Shown: positions 7,490 to 13,803 of the stretch, piece by piece
Numbering within the stretch: the stretch's first letter is position 1
How the letters are laid out: every line of letters begins with the position of its first letter
Source: DASUBV01 sp035763085
GTDB lineage: Bacteria > Actinomycetota > Actinomycetes > Streptosporangiales > Streptosporangiaceae
Length of the DNA: 35,281 nucleotides
Assembly (NCBI GenBank): GCA_035763085.1
Contig: DASUBV010000225.1
Location: 1-35,281, forward strand
Reading direction: 5' to 3'
Program-made: the position numbers and the translations under genes
The notes under the pieces: generated by a model
What the model was told of the DNA's origin: nothing
Seen by the model: the letters and a program-made list of their open reading frames with translations, nothing else
Database searches by the model: none

Positions 7490-8035
7490 CCGGGGTAGCT
7501 GGCTCTCCTCCGGGCCGCCGGAGCCCGGCGGGCTCGCCGTGGTCGACGGAGTCTGGTCGGCGGACAGCTGGGACCTCCCTCAGGCGCTCGTCCTCGTTAC
7601 CTAACCGAAAACTATCCCACAGGCTAGTGCCATCCTGGCCGGGCGCCGACATCTGGAATCCGGTTGTGATTTACCCGCCGGACGGCCCCGTGCAGCTAGT
7701 GAACAATTGCCGGGCAATGGCCATACGACGTACTGGTCATAGGTATTCGGCGGCGCTGAGGCGGCTATTTCCAGATGGCAGCGGGAGGGCTCCCGCAGGC
7801 GGCGCACGGCGCGCCGGCAACCGGACCCGGGTGTTCGAAAAGCTGTCTTGAAGTCATTCTTTTCTATCCGCAGGCATTCTGTTCCCCGAGACGTAAATGA
7901 GCCGCAGCACGGCGTTCCTTGTTGCCAGAACGTGGCTCAGGCACGCTGATCCGGCGGCCATCGGGCCGGTGTCCGCGCTTGTCATTCTGCGCGGGTGCCC
8001 GCTGCCGTCACCAGGCCCTCGCCTAGCATGAGCAC
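7490..8035. other. Divergent intergenic region with one hairpin
   Basis: About 0.55 kb separates the minus-strand membrane protein from purN. It is less GC-biased than its surroundings and I see no credible coding frame. It holds a hairpin, GCGGGAG (7781-7787) with CTCCCGC (7790-7796), and a -10-like TAGCAT (8024-8029) six bases before the purN ATG. No tRNA fold was found. Confidence 0.5.
8024..8029 (+). promoter_or_regulatory. Putative -10 box for leaderless purN transcript
   Basis: TAGCAT fits the TANNNT -10 pattern and is followed by six bases and then ATG 8036. There is no Shine-Dalgarno sequence before this ATG, so transcription probably starts at the A of the start codon. A clear -35 is not visible. 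Confidence 0.45.
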
Positions 8036-8644
8036 ATGTCCTTCCGCCTGGTCGTGCTGGTGTCGGGGACGGGCAGCAACCTGCAGGCCCTGCTGGACGC
8101 CGCGGCCGACGGGCGCCTGGGCGCTCAGGTGGTGGCGGTCGGCGCGGACCGGGACAAGATCATCGCCCTGGACCGTGCCCGGGCCGCCGGGCTCCCCGTC
8201 TTCGTCCGCAGCGTCGCCGACGCCCCCGACCGTGCCGCCTGGGATCAGGCCCTCGCCGAGGACTGCGCCGCCTTCAAGCCTGACCTGATCGTGATGGCCG
8301 GGTTCATGAAGCTCGTCGGCCCGGCCTTCCTGGACCGCTTCGGCGGGCGCCTGATCAACACCCATCCCGCGTTGCTACCGTCGTTTCCGGGCATGCATGC
8401 CGTGCGGGATGCGCTGGCCGCGGGGGTCAAGGTGTCGGGCTGCACCATCTTCCTGGTCGACGCGGGGACCGATACCGGCCCGGTCATCGCCCAGGCGGCG
8501 GTCCCGGTGCACGACGACGATGACCAGCGGGCGCTGCACGAGCGGATCAAGGCGGCGGAGCGCTCGCTGCTGGTGGAGACCGTGGCACAGATGGCCGCGC
8601 AGGGATGGTCCGCGCAGGGCCGGAAGGTGAGGATCGGGCGTTGA
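8036..8644 (+). CDS. purN: Phosphoribosylglycinamide formyltransferase
   Basis: PurN, 202 residues, transfers the formyl group of 10-formyl-THF to GAR, the third step of de novo purine synthesis. The N-terminal substrate loop is VLVSGTGSNLQALLD. The catalytic triad is present: N108 and H110 in INTHPALLPSFPG, and D146 in GTDTGPVI. The length is typical (E. coli 212). The start ATG 8036 sits right behind a -10-like box, suggesting a leaderless transcript. The last base of its CGT codon and its stop make TTGA with the purH start, so the two are coupled. Folate cofactor supply is represented in the window by folD at 11976. Confidence 0.97.
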   Translation: MSFRLVVLVSGTGSNLQALLDAAADGRLGAQVVAVGADRDKIIALDRARAAGLPVFVRSVADAPDRAAWDQALAEDCAAFKPDLIVMAGFMKLVGPAFLDRFGGRLINTHPALLPSFPGMHAVRDALAAGVKVSGCTIFLVDAGTDTGPVIAQAAVPVHDDDDQRALHERIKAAERSLLVETVAQMAAQGWSAQGRKVRIGR

Positions 8645-10203
8645 CGAACGTGGCCATCAGGCGGGCGCTGATCAGCGTCTATGACAAAACCGGGCTGGCC
8701 GAGCTGGCCGGCGCGCTGCACGCGGCCGGAGTGGAGATCGTGTCCACCGGCAGCACCGCCGCGACGATCTCGGCGGCCGGCGTCCCGGTCACGCCGGTCG
8801 AGCAGCTGACCGGGTTTCCCGAGTGCCTGGACGGCCGGGTCAAGACGCTGCATCCCAAGGTGCACGCGGGGCTGCTGGCCGACCTGAGCCAGGACAGCCA
8901 TCGGGAGCAGCTGGAGCAGCTCGCCATCGCTCCGTTCGAGCTGCTGGTGTCGAACCTCTACCCGTTCGAGCAGACGGTGGCCAGCGGCGCCAGCCCGGCC
9001 GAGTGCGTCGAGCAGATCGACATCGGCGGGCCGGCCATGGTCCGCGCCGCGGCCAAGAACCACGCCACCGTCGCGGTGATCACCAGCCCGGATCTGTACC
9101 CCGACGTGATGACCGCCGCCGCCGGTGAGGGGTTCACCCTGGACCAGCGCCGCCGGCTGGCGGCCCGGGCCTATGCGCACACCGCGGCCTACGACGCGGC
9201 CGTCGCGTCCTGGTTCGCCTCGGCCTACGCGCCCGACGAGACCGCCGCGCAGAGCGGCTGGCCGGACGTGACCGCCGCCCTGTGGCAGCGCCAGGACGTG
9301 CTGCGCTACGGCGAGAACCCGCACCAGCGCGCGGCGCTGTACGTGCGGCCAGGCGGCGGGCCCGGCATCGCCACCGCCGAGCAGCTGCACGGCAAGGCGA
9401 TGTCCTACAACAACTACGTCGATGCCGACGCGGCCCGGCGGGCGGCGTTCGACTTCGCCGGGCCGTGCGTCGCGATCATGAAGCACGCCAACCCGTGCGG
9501 CATCGCCCTGGGCGCCGACCTCGCGGAGGCGCACCGCCGGGCGCACGCCTGCGACCCGGTCTCGGCGTTCGGCGGCGTCATCGCGGCCAACGGCGTGGTC
9601 ACCGCCGAGATGGCGGCCCAGGTGGCCGAGATCTTCACCGAGGTGATCATCGCGCCGGACTTCGAGCCTGCGGCCCTGGACATCCTGGCCGCGGCCAAGA
9701 ACGTGCGGCTGCTGCGGTGCACGCCCCCGGGCGCGGCCGGGATCGAGTCGCGGCCGGTCAGCGGCGGCCTGCTGATGCAGACCGCCGACCGGGTAGCCGA
9801 GCCCGGCGACGAGCCGGCCGGGTGGCAGCTGGTCACCGGCGAGCCGGCCAGCGACGAGGTGCTGGCCGACCTGGCCTTTGCCTGGAAGGCCTGCCGCGCG
9901 GTGAAGTCCAACGCCATCCTGCTGGCCGCCGGCCAGGCCAGCGTCGGCATCGGGATGGGCCAGGTCAACCGGGTCGACGCGGCCCGGCTGGCGGTCGAGC
10001 GGGCCGGCGACCGGGCACGGGGCTCGGTGGCGGCCAGCGACGCCTACTTCCCGTTCCCGGACGCCCTGGAGGTGCTGATCGGGGCCGGAGTGTCGGCCAT
10101 CGCCCAGCCGGGCGGGTCCATCCGCGACAAGCTGTCGATCGAGGCGGCTCGCGCGGCCGGGGTGACCATGTACCTGACCGGGGTCCGGCACTTCTACCAC
10201 TGA
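8641..10203 (+). CDS. purH: Bifunctional AICAR formyltransferase / IMP cyclohydrolase
   Basis: PurH, 520 residues from TTG 8641, catalyses the last two steps to IMP. I chose TTG because AGGTGAGGA (8625-8633) sits seven bases upstream and the codon overlaps the purN stop; GTG 8650 is the alternative. The N-terminal cyclohydrolase (MGS-like) domain has ISVYDKTG, VSTGSTAATI, VKTLHPKVHAG and IDIGGPAMVRAAAKN. The C-terminal transferase has the catalytic KHANPCG (K281-H282), SAFGGVIAAN, SDAYFPFPD and a terminal RHFYH. It is intact and of normal length. A strong hairpin (10214-10237) lies 11 bases after the stop, between purH and the convergent VOC gene. Confidence 0.97.
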   Translation: MTNVAIRRALISVYDKTGLAELAGALHAAGVEIVSTGSTAATISAAGVPVTPVEQLTGFPECLDGRVKTLHPKVHAGLLADLSQDSHREQLEQLAIAPFELLVSNLYPFEQTVASGASPAECVEQIDIGGPAMVRAAAKNHATVAVITSPDLYPDVMTAAAGEGFTLDQRRRLAARAYAHTAAYDAAVASWFASAYAPDETAAQSGWPDVTAALWQRQDVLRYGENPHQRAALYVRPGGGPGIATAEQLHGKAMSYNNYVDADAARRAAFDFAGPCVAIMKHANPCGIALGADLAEAHRRAHACDPVSAFGGVIAANGVVTAEMAAQVAEIFTEVIIAPDFEPAALDILAAAKNVRLLRCTPPGAAGIESRPVSGGLLMQTADRVAEPGDEPAGWQLVTGEPASDEVLADLAFAWKACRAVKSNAILLAAGQASVGIGMGQVNRVDAARLAVERAGDRARGSVAASDAYFPFPDALEVLIGAGVSAIAQPGGSIRDKLSIEAARAAGVTMYLTGVRHFYH

Positions 10204-10213
10204 CCGCCACGCT

Positions 10214-10237
10214 GCCGGGCCGCCCCTGCGGCCCGGC
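10214..10237 (+). terminator. Strong hairpin terminator after purH
   Basis: GCCGGGCCGC (10214-10223) and GCGGCCCGGC (10228-10237) form a perfect 10-bp stem with a CCCT loop, 11 bases after the purH stop. It may serve the convergent VOC gene as well. Confidence 0.7.
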
Positions 10238-10276
10238 CGTTGCTGGCGGCCGGACCGCTGCGGGGCGGGGCTACGG

Positions 10277-10675
10277 TCAGGCCTGGCCGGGGCCGGGCCG
10301 TGGCTTGTCCTGCTGCAGTACCCAGCCGTTCCCGTCGGGGTCGGCGAAGGTCTTCCAGCGGCCCCACGGCGCGTCCTGGATCTCCTCCTCGTGGAAGCTC
10401 ACCCCGCGGCCGGTCAGCTCGGCCAGCGTCTGCTCGAGGTCGTCGCAGCCCAGCACGGCGCCCCGCAGCGATCCGGCGGGCATCGTGTCGAACCAGGTCA
10501 CCAGCGTGATCGCGGTGCCGCTGCCGGGCGGGCGCAGCATCACCCAGCGCATGGTGTCATCGGCGAAACTGGAGTCCATCTCGACGGCGAAGCCGAGCTG
10601 CTCGGTGTAGAACTTCTTGGCCCGGTCCTGGTCGCTGACCGGGACCGAGATGACCTCCAGGTTGTTCAGTGCCAT
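10277..10675 (-). CDS. VOC (glyoxalase/bleomycin-resistance fold) family protein
   Basis: A 132-residue protein with the paired beta-alpha-beta-beta-beta modules of the vicinal-oxygen-chelate superfamily. The first module has LEVISVPVSDQDRAKKFYTEQLGF and the second ends with TFADPDGNGWVLQQ, the usual DPDGN turn carrying a metal-ligand strand. ATG 10675 has AAGGAGAG (10681-10688 on the complement) five bases away. It is the third gene of an ArsR-SRPBCC-VOC operon, a combination common in actinobacteria. Members act on or bind small molecules (glyoxalase-like, dioxygenase-like or antibiotic-binding), and the substrate is not deducible. The gap before it is made of hairpin repeats. Confidence 0.85.
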   Translation of the reverse strand: MALNNLEVISVPVSDQDRAKKFYTEQLGFAVEMDSSFADDTMRWVMLRPPGSGTAITLVTWFDTMPAGSLRGAVLGCDDLEQTLAELTGRGVSFHEEEIQDAPWGRWKTFADPDGNGWVLQQDKPRPGPGQA

Positions 10676-10680
10676 GAGTG

Positions 10681-10775
10681 CTCTCCTTTAATTCCGCGAG
10701 CCGGAGCGGCGCTCTGGGCTCCGCTCTCCTTGCCTCCCGCGAGCCGGAGCCGCGCTCTGGGCTCCGGCTCTCCTT
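10681..10775 (-). repeat. Two direct hairpin repeats, each with a ribosome-binding-like end
   Basis: A unit of 38-39 bp occurs at 10694-10731 and 10737-10775, differing by one substitution and one indel. Each unit ends in CTCTCCTT, which on the minus strand reads AAGGAGAG. A third copy of that octamer at 10681-10688 is the actual ribosome-binding site of the VOC gene. In the second unit GAGCCGGAGC (10741-10750) and GCTCCGGCTC (10761-10770) form a perfect 10-bp stem with a 10-nt loop. In the first, the right arm lacks one G. Confidence 0.85.
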
Positions 10776-10780
10776 ACCGG

Positions 10781-11281
10781 TTACCGGGTCGGCCGCCAGC
10801 GGCGGACGATGTTGAAGTAGGCGCGCCAGCCCTCGGCGCAGATGACGCTGGTCGGCCCGGTCGAGGCGCCGGCCTGCTGATCGAGGTAGGCGGGCAGCCG
10901 CTCACCGAGGATCCGCGGGTAGCCCCCGGCCAGGATCCGCCGGGTCAGCTGGGCGCCGAGCCCGTGGAAGCCCACCTGGTGCATCCGCAGCCGGGTGCCC
11001 GATCCGGCCGGGGTCAGGGTGAAGGTGACCGTGGTGTCGATGTTGCCGCCCCGCCAGGACCACACCATCCGTGACGGCGGATCCAGCTCCAGGACCTGGC
11101 AGCGCACGATGCCGTCAAAGCCCGGCGCCGGCTTGGTGCGGAGGGTGAACGGCCGGCCGACCTCCGGGGCGAAGTCGTTGGGCATCAGCCAGGCGGCCAG
11201 CCCATCGCTGGAGGTCAGCGCCGCCCAGACCTGGCTGGGCGGATGCGGGTACACCACCGTGGCGTCGATATCGGTCTTCAT
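10781..11281 (-). CDS. SRPBCC family protein (AHSA1/START-like)
   Basis: A 166-residue protein of the SRPBCC (Bet v1-like) fold, AHSA1 subfamily. It begins with IDATVVYPHPPSQVWAALTS, the usual start strand and helix, followed by DGLAAWLMPNDF. The strands VRCQVLELDPPSRMVWSW and DTTVTFTLTPAGSGTRL, and a C-terminal helix with the WRAYFN segment, complete the fold. These proteins bind hydrophobic ligands in a deep cavity, and many actinobacterial ones are encoded with an ArsR repressor. Its ATG (11281-11279) overlaps the arsR-type gene's TGA as ATGA, so translation is coupled. Ligand unknown. Confidence 0.88.
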   Translation of the reverse strand: MKTDIDATVVYPHPPSQVWAALTSSDGLAAWLMPNDFAPEVGRPFTLRTKPAPGFDGIVRCQVLELDPPSRMVWSWRGGNIDTTVTFTLTPAGSGTRLRMHQVGFHGLGAQLTRRILAGGYPRILGERLPAYLDQQAGASTGPTSVICAEGWRAYFNIVRRWRPTR

Positions 11282-11844
11282 GGCCGTCCTTCCCCCGGCT
11301 CGCTGTGTTCATCTGCGCGCCGGCCCGGCGCTCTGGCCGCGCCGTCTTCCCTCGTCGCAGGCTCCTCAGTCCAGACGGCGCCGCGTCGCTCCGGCTCGCT
11401 GTGTTCACCTGCGCGCCGGCGCGGCGCTTCGGGCTCCGGCTCGTTCAGGAACTCGCCCAGCGCGGCCAGCCGGGCCTGCCAGAACCGCTCCAGCTCGTCC
11501 AGCCAGTCCCGCAGCTCTGTCAGGCCCGCCGGGCGCAGCCGGTACCGCTGGTGCCGGCCGTCCCGCTCGGCCTCGGCCAGCCCGGCCTCGCGCAGCACCC
11601 GCAGGTGCTGGGAGACCGCCGCCTGGCTGATCTGCAGCCCGGCCATCAGCTGCGAGACCGTCCGGTCCCCGGCCGCCAGCTCCTCGAGCAGGTACCGCCG
11701 GGTCGGGTCGGCCAGGGCCGCGAAGCGGTCAGCGGGCTCGGCTCCGGCCCGCCGCGGCCGGCCGGGCAGCGCCCGCGCCGCCGGCGCCGGCCGGGGCTGC
11801 ACTGGCCGGGACCGGGCCGGCCGGGTTTGTGCCTTCGGGCCCAT
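11278..11844 (-). CDS. ArsR-family winged-helix repressor with repeat-derived C-terminal tail
   Basis: A 188-residue regulator if started at ATG 11844; GTG 11850 is possible, but the -10 box ends right beside it. After a Pro/Arg/Ala-rich leader the ArsR domain runs from about 40 to 110. It has RFAALADPTRRYLLEELA, the recognition helix SQAAVSQHLRVLREAGL and the wing RDGRHQRYRL, without the metal-binding cysteines of classical ArsR. A helix (LRDWLDELERFWQARLAALGEFL) probably makes the dimer. The last 54 residues are unusual: they are encoded by palindromic repeats, with AP-R/G-RRA-G/D-EHSEP appearing twice around AVWTEEPATRE. The stop overlaps the SRPBCC start. A palindromic operator inside the promoter suggests autorepression. 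The inducer is unknown. Confidence 0.9.
   Translation of the reverse strand: MGPKAQTRPARSRPVQPRPAPAARALPGRPRRAGAEPADRFAALADPTRRYLLEELAAGDRTVSQLMAGLQISQAAVSQHLRVLREAGLAEAERDGRHQRYRLRPAGLTELRDWLDELERFWQARLAALGEFLNEPEPEAPRRRAGEHSEPERRGAVWTEEPATREDGAARAPGRRADEHSEPGEGRP
11296..11428 (-). repeat. 37-bp direct repeat pair flanking palindromic repeat copy B
   Basis: A 37-bp sequence occurs at 11296-11332 and 11392-11428, identical at 35 positions and 96 bp apart (32 codons), so both are read in the same frame. Between them lies copy B of the dispersed palindrome: GCGCCGTCT (11339-11347) pairs with AGACGGCGC (11373-11381) around a 25-nt loop identical in reverse complement to copy A at 5348-5372. The 12-bp flank AGCGAGCCGGAG is also present (complement of 11389-11400). 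The whole block encodes the C-terminal tail of the ArsR protein. Confidence 0.88.
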
Positions 11845-11850
11845 GACCAC

Positions 11851-11878
11851 ATCATATTAGTTAAAACTAATGTGTCAA
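11851..11878 (-). promoter_or_regulatory. Promoter with embedded operator for the ArsR-SRPBCC-VOC operon
   Basis: On the minus strand TTGACA (11873-11878) and TATGAT (11851-11856) are separated by 16 bp, close to the sigma-70 consensus. The spacer is almost entirely a palindrome, ATTAGTT-AA-AACTAAT (11856-11871), with 7-bp arms. ArsR-family repressors typically bind such A/T-rich palindromes, so this is probably the autoregulatory operator. ATG 11844 lies six bases past the -10, which predicts a leaderless mRNA. Confidence 0.85.
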
Positions 11879-11930
11879 CGGCAGGCCAGGACCCGGTCCG
11901 GCCATGGCCCTCTCCCGGCTCGCCGGGTGG

Positions 11931-11967
11931 CCTGCCATCAGTGGCCGTGCCTGCCATCAGGCACAAT
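11931..11967 (+). promoter_or_regulatory. Putative folD promoter with 11-bp direct repeat
   Basis: CCTGCCATCAG occurs at 11931-11941 and again at 11950-11960, a 19-bp period that places both on nearly the same DNA face. CACAAT (11962-11967) is a -10-like box eight bases before the folD ATG, which lacks a Shine-Dalgarno sequence. The repeat covers the expected -35 position and could bind a regulator. Confidence 0.4.
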
Positions 11968-11975
11968 GGCGCGCG

Positions 11976-12827
11976 ATGACTGCGACGATTCTGGACGGCA
12001 AGGCAACCGCTGCCGCGATACGCGAGGACCTGACCCGCCGGGTCGCCCGGCTGGCGCAGGCCGGCCTCACCCCCGGGCTGGGCACCATCCTGGTCGGCGA
12101 CGACCCCGGCAGCCGGTCCTACGTCAACGGCAAGCACCGCGACTGCGCGCAGGTCGGCATCGTGTCCATCCGCCGTGACCTGCCCGCCGACGCTACGCAG
12201 CAGCAGGTCGAGGACGCAGTCGCCGAGCTCAACGCCGACCCGGCCTGCACCGGCTTCATCGTCCAGCTGCCGCTGCCCGCCGGGCTGACCGCCCAGCCGG
12301 TGCTGGAACTGGTCGACCCGGCCAAGGACGCCGACGGGCTGCACCCGATGAACCTGGGCCGGCTGGTGCTCGGCGAGCCCGCGCCGCTGCCGTGCACCCC
12401 GCGCGGGATCGTCGAGCTGCTGCGCCGGTTCGACGTGCCGGTCGCCGGCGCCGAGGTGACCGTGGTGGGCCGCGGGATCACCGTCGGGCGCTCGCTGGGC
12501 CTGCTGCTGACCCGGCGCAGCGAGAACGCGACGGTGACGATGTGCCACACCGGCACCCGCGACCTGGCCGCGCACATCCGCCGCGCCGACATCGTCGTCG
12601 TGGCCGCCGGCCGCCCCGGCCTGCTGACCGCGGACATGATCCGGCCCGGCGCCGCCGTGCTCGACGTGGGCATCACCCGGACCGATGCGGGCCTGACCGG
12701 CGATGTGCACCCCGGCGTGGCCGAGGTCGCCGGCTTCCTGGCGCCGATGCCGGGCGGGGTCGGCCCGATGACCCGGGCCATGCTGCTGGCCAACGTGGTC
12801 GAGACCGCCGAGCGCCGCGCCGCCTGA
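11976..12827 (+). CDS. folD: Bifunctional methylene-THF dehydrogenase / methenyl-THF cyclohydrolase
   Basis: FolD, 283 residues, interconverts 5,10-methylene-, methenyl- and 10-formyl-THF, supplying the formyl donor used by PurN and PurH. The substrate site has TILVGDDPGSRSYVNGKHRDC with catalytic K53, equivalent to K54 of E. coli. Next come FIVQLPLP, KDADGLHPMN and PCTPRGIVELL. The NADP-binding Rossmann part has VVGRGITVGRSL and ends in PGGVGPMT. I start at ATG 11976 because the FolD N-terminal sequence (TATILDGKATAAAI) begins there, although a longer open frame exists upstream. The length is normal. Confidence 0.97.
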   Translation: MTATILDGKATAAAIREDLTRRVARLAQAGLTPGLGTILVGDDPGSRSYVNGKHRDCAQVGIVSIRRDLPADATQQQVEDAVAELNADPACTGFIVQLPLPAGLTAQPVLELVDPAKDADGLHPMNLGRLVLGEPAPLPCTPRGIVELLRRFDVPVAGAEVTVVGRGITVGRSLGLLLTRRSENATVTMCHTGTRDLAAHIRRADIVVVAAGRPGLLTADMIRPGAAVLDVGITRTDAGLTGDVHPGVAEVAGFLAPMPGGVGPMTRAMLLANVVETAERRAA

Positions 12828-12866
12828 CCGCGGCAGTGCACACGAGCGGCGGGCGCGGCCCGGCGC

Positions 12867-12894
12867 AAGACAGAATGCTACTAGCGGGTAACAT
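12867..12894 (+). promoter_or_regulatory. Putative etfBA promoter with imperfect palindrome
   Basis: AAGACA (12867-12872) and TAACAT (12889-12894) are separated by 16 bp. Overlapping the -10 is TACTAGCGGGTA (12879-12890), an imperfect palindrome. It is reminiscent of TetR-type operators that control acyl-CoA metabolism genes, which would suit an ETF operon, but that link is speculative. The etfB start is about 100 bp downstream. Confidence 0.35.
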
Positions 12895-12993
12895 AGGAGC
12901 CTGGCATGCTGTCCGGACCCGGGGTACCCGCAGCCCGGACCGTTTGGCAGGCTTGTCAGGCGCAGGTTCGCAGAGGGAGGACGGCCGCCGTTC

Positions 12994-13773
12994 ATGAACA
13001 TCGTGGTGTGTGTCAAGCAGGTCCCTGACACCTGGTCCGAGCGCAAGCTCCGCGACAGCGACAGCACGCTGGACCGGGAGGCCGCCGACGCCCTCATCAA
13101 CGAGCTCGACGAGTACGCGATCGAGGAGGGCCTGCGGCTGACCGAGGCGCACGGCGGTGAGGTGACCATCCTGACCGTCGGCCCGGAGAAGGCCAGCGAG
13201 TCCATCCGCAAGGCGCTGTCCATGGGCGCCGACAAGGCAGTGCACGTGACCGACCCGGCGCTGCACGGCTCGGACGCCCTGGTCACCTCGGCGGTCATCG
13301 CCAAGGTGCTCGGCCGGATCGGCTTCGACCTGGTCATCCTCGGCTCGGAATCCACCGACGCCCGGATGGGCGTGCTCGCCGCCATGCTCGCCGAGCGGCT
13401 CGGCGTGGCGCAGCTGTCTTACGCGAGCAAGGTCGAGATCGACGGCAGCGCTATCACGATCAACCGTCTGGCCGACTACGGCTATGACACCGTCGCCGGG
13501 AGCCTGCCCGCCGTGGTGAGCGTCGTGGAGAAGATCAACGAGCCGCGGTATCCCTCGTTCAAGGGGATCATGGCCGCCAAGAAGAAGCCGGTGGAGACCC
13601 TCAGCCTGGCCGACCTCGAGCTGGACGCCGCCGCGGCCGGCCTGGCCGGCAGCGCCACCGAGGTGGTCAGCTTCGCCGCCCGCCCGCCGCGTCAGGCCGG
13701 GACGATCGTGACCGACGAGGGCGACGGCGGCACCAAGGCCGCCGAGTTCCTCGCCGCCCGCAAGTTCATCTGA
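12994..13773 (+). CDS. etfB: Electron transfer flavoprotein beta subunit
   Basis: EtfB (FixA), 259 residues, is the AMP-binding subunit of the heterodimeric flavoprotein that carries electrons from acyl-CoA and related dehydrogenases to the membrane ETF-quinone oxidoreductase. It starts MNIVVCVKQVPDT, the invariant family beginning, at ATG 12994. GGGAGG (12975-12980) is rather distant. It has LNELDEYAIEEGLRL-like helix residues (INELDEYAIEEGLRL), SMGADKAVHV, the ETF beta signature region VLGRIGFDLVILGSESTD and the recognition loop EPRYPSFKGIMAAKKKP near residue 185. It is followed by etfA after 30 bp, in one transcript. Confidence 0.97.
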   Translation: MNIVVCVKQVPDTWSERKLRDSDSTLDREAADALINELDEYAIEEGLRLTEAHGGEVTILTVGPEKASESIRKALSMGADKAVHVTDPALHGSDALVTSAVIAKVLGRIGFDLVILGSESTDARMGVLAAMLAERLGVAQLSYASKVEIDGSAITINRLADYGYDTVAGSLPAVVSVVEKINEPRYPSFKGIMAAKKKPVETLSLADLELDAAAAGLAGSATEVVSFAARPPRQAGTIVTDEGDGGTKAAEFLAARKFI

Positions 13774-13803
13774 GTTCGGAAAGAGACGGAGGACTGCCCC
13801 GAC

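Noticed and set aside
7775..7850. tRNA gene (a GTTCGAA sequence near 7829)
   Set aside because: No acceptor stem or anticodon arm could be built around it.
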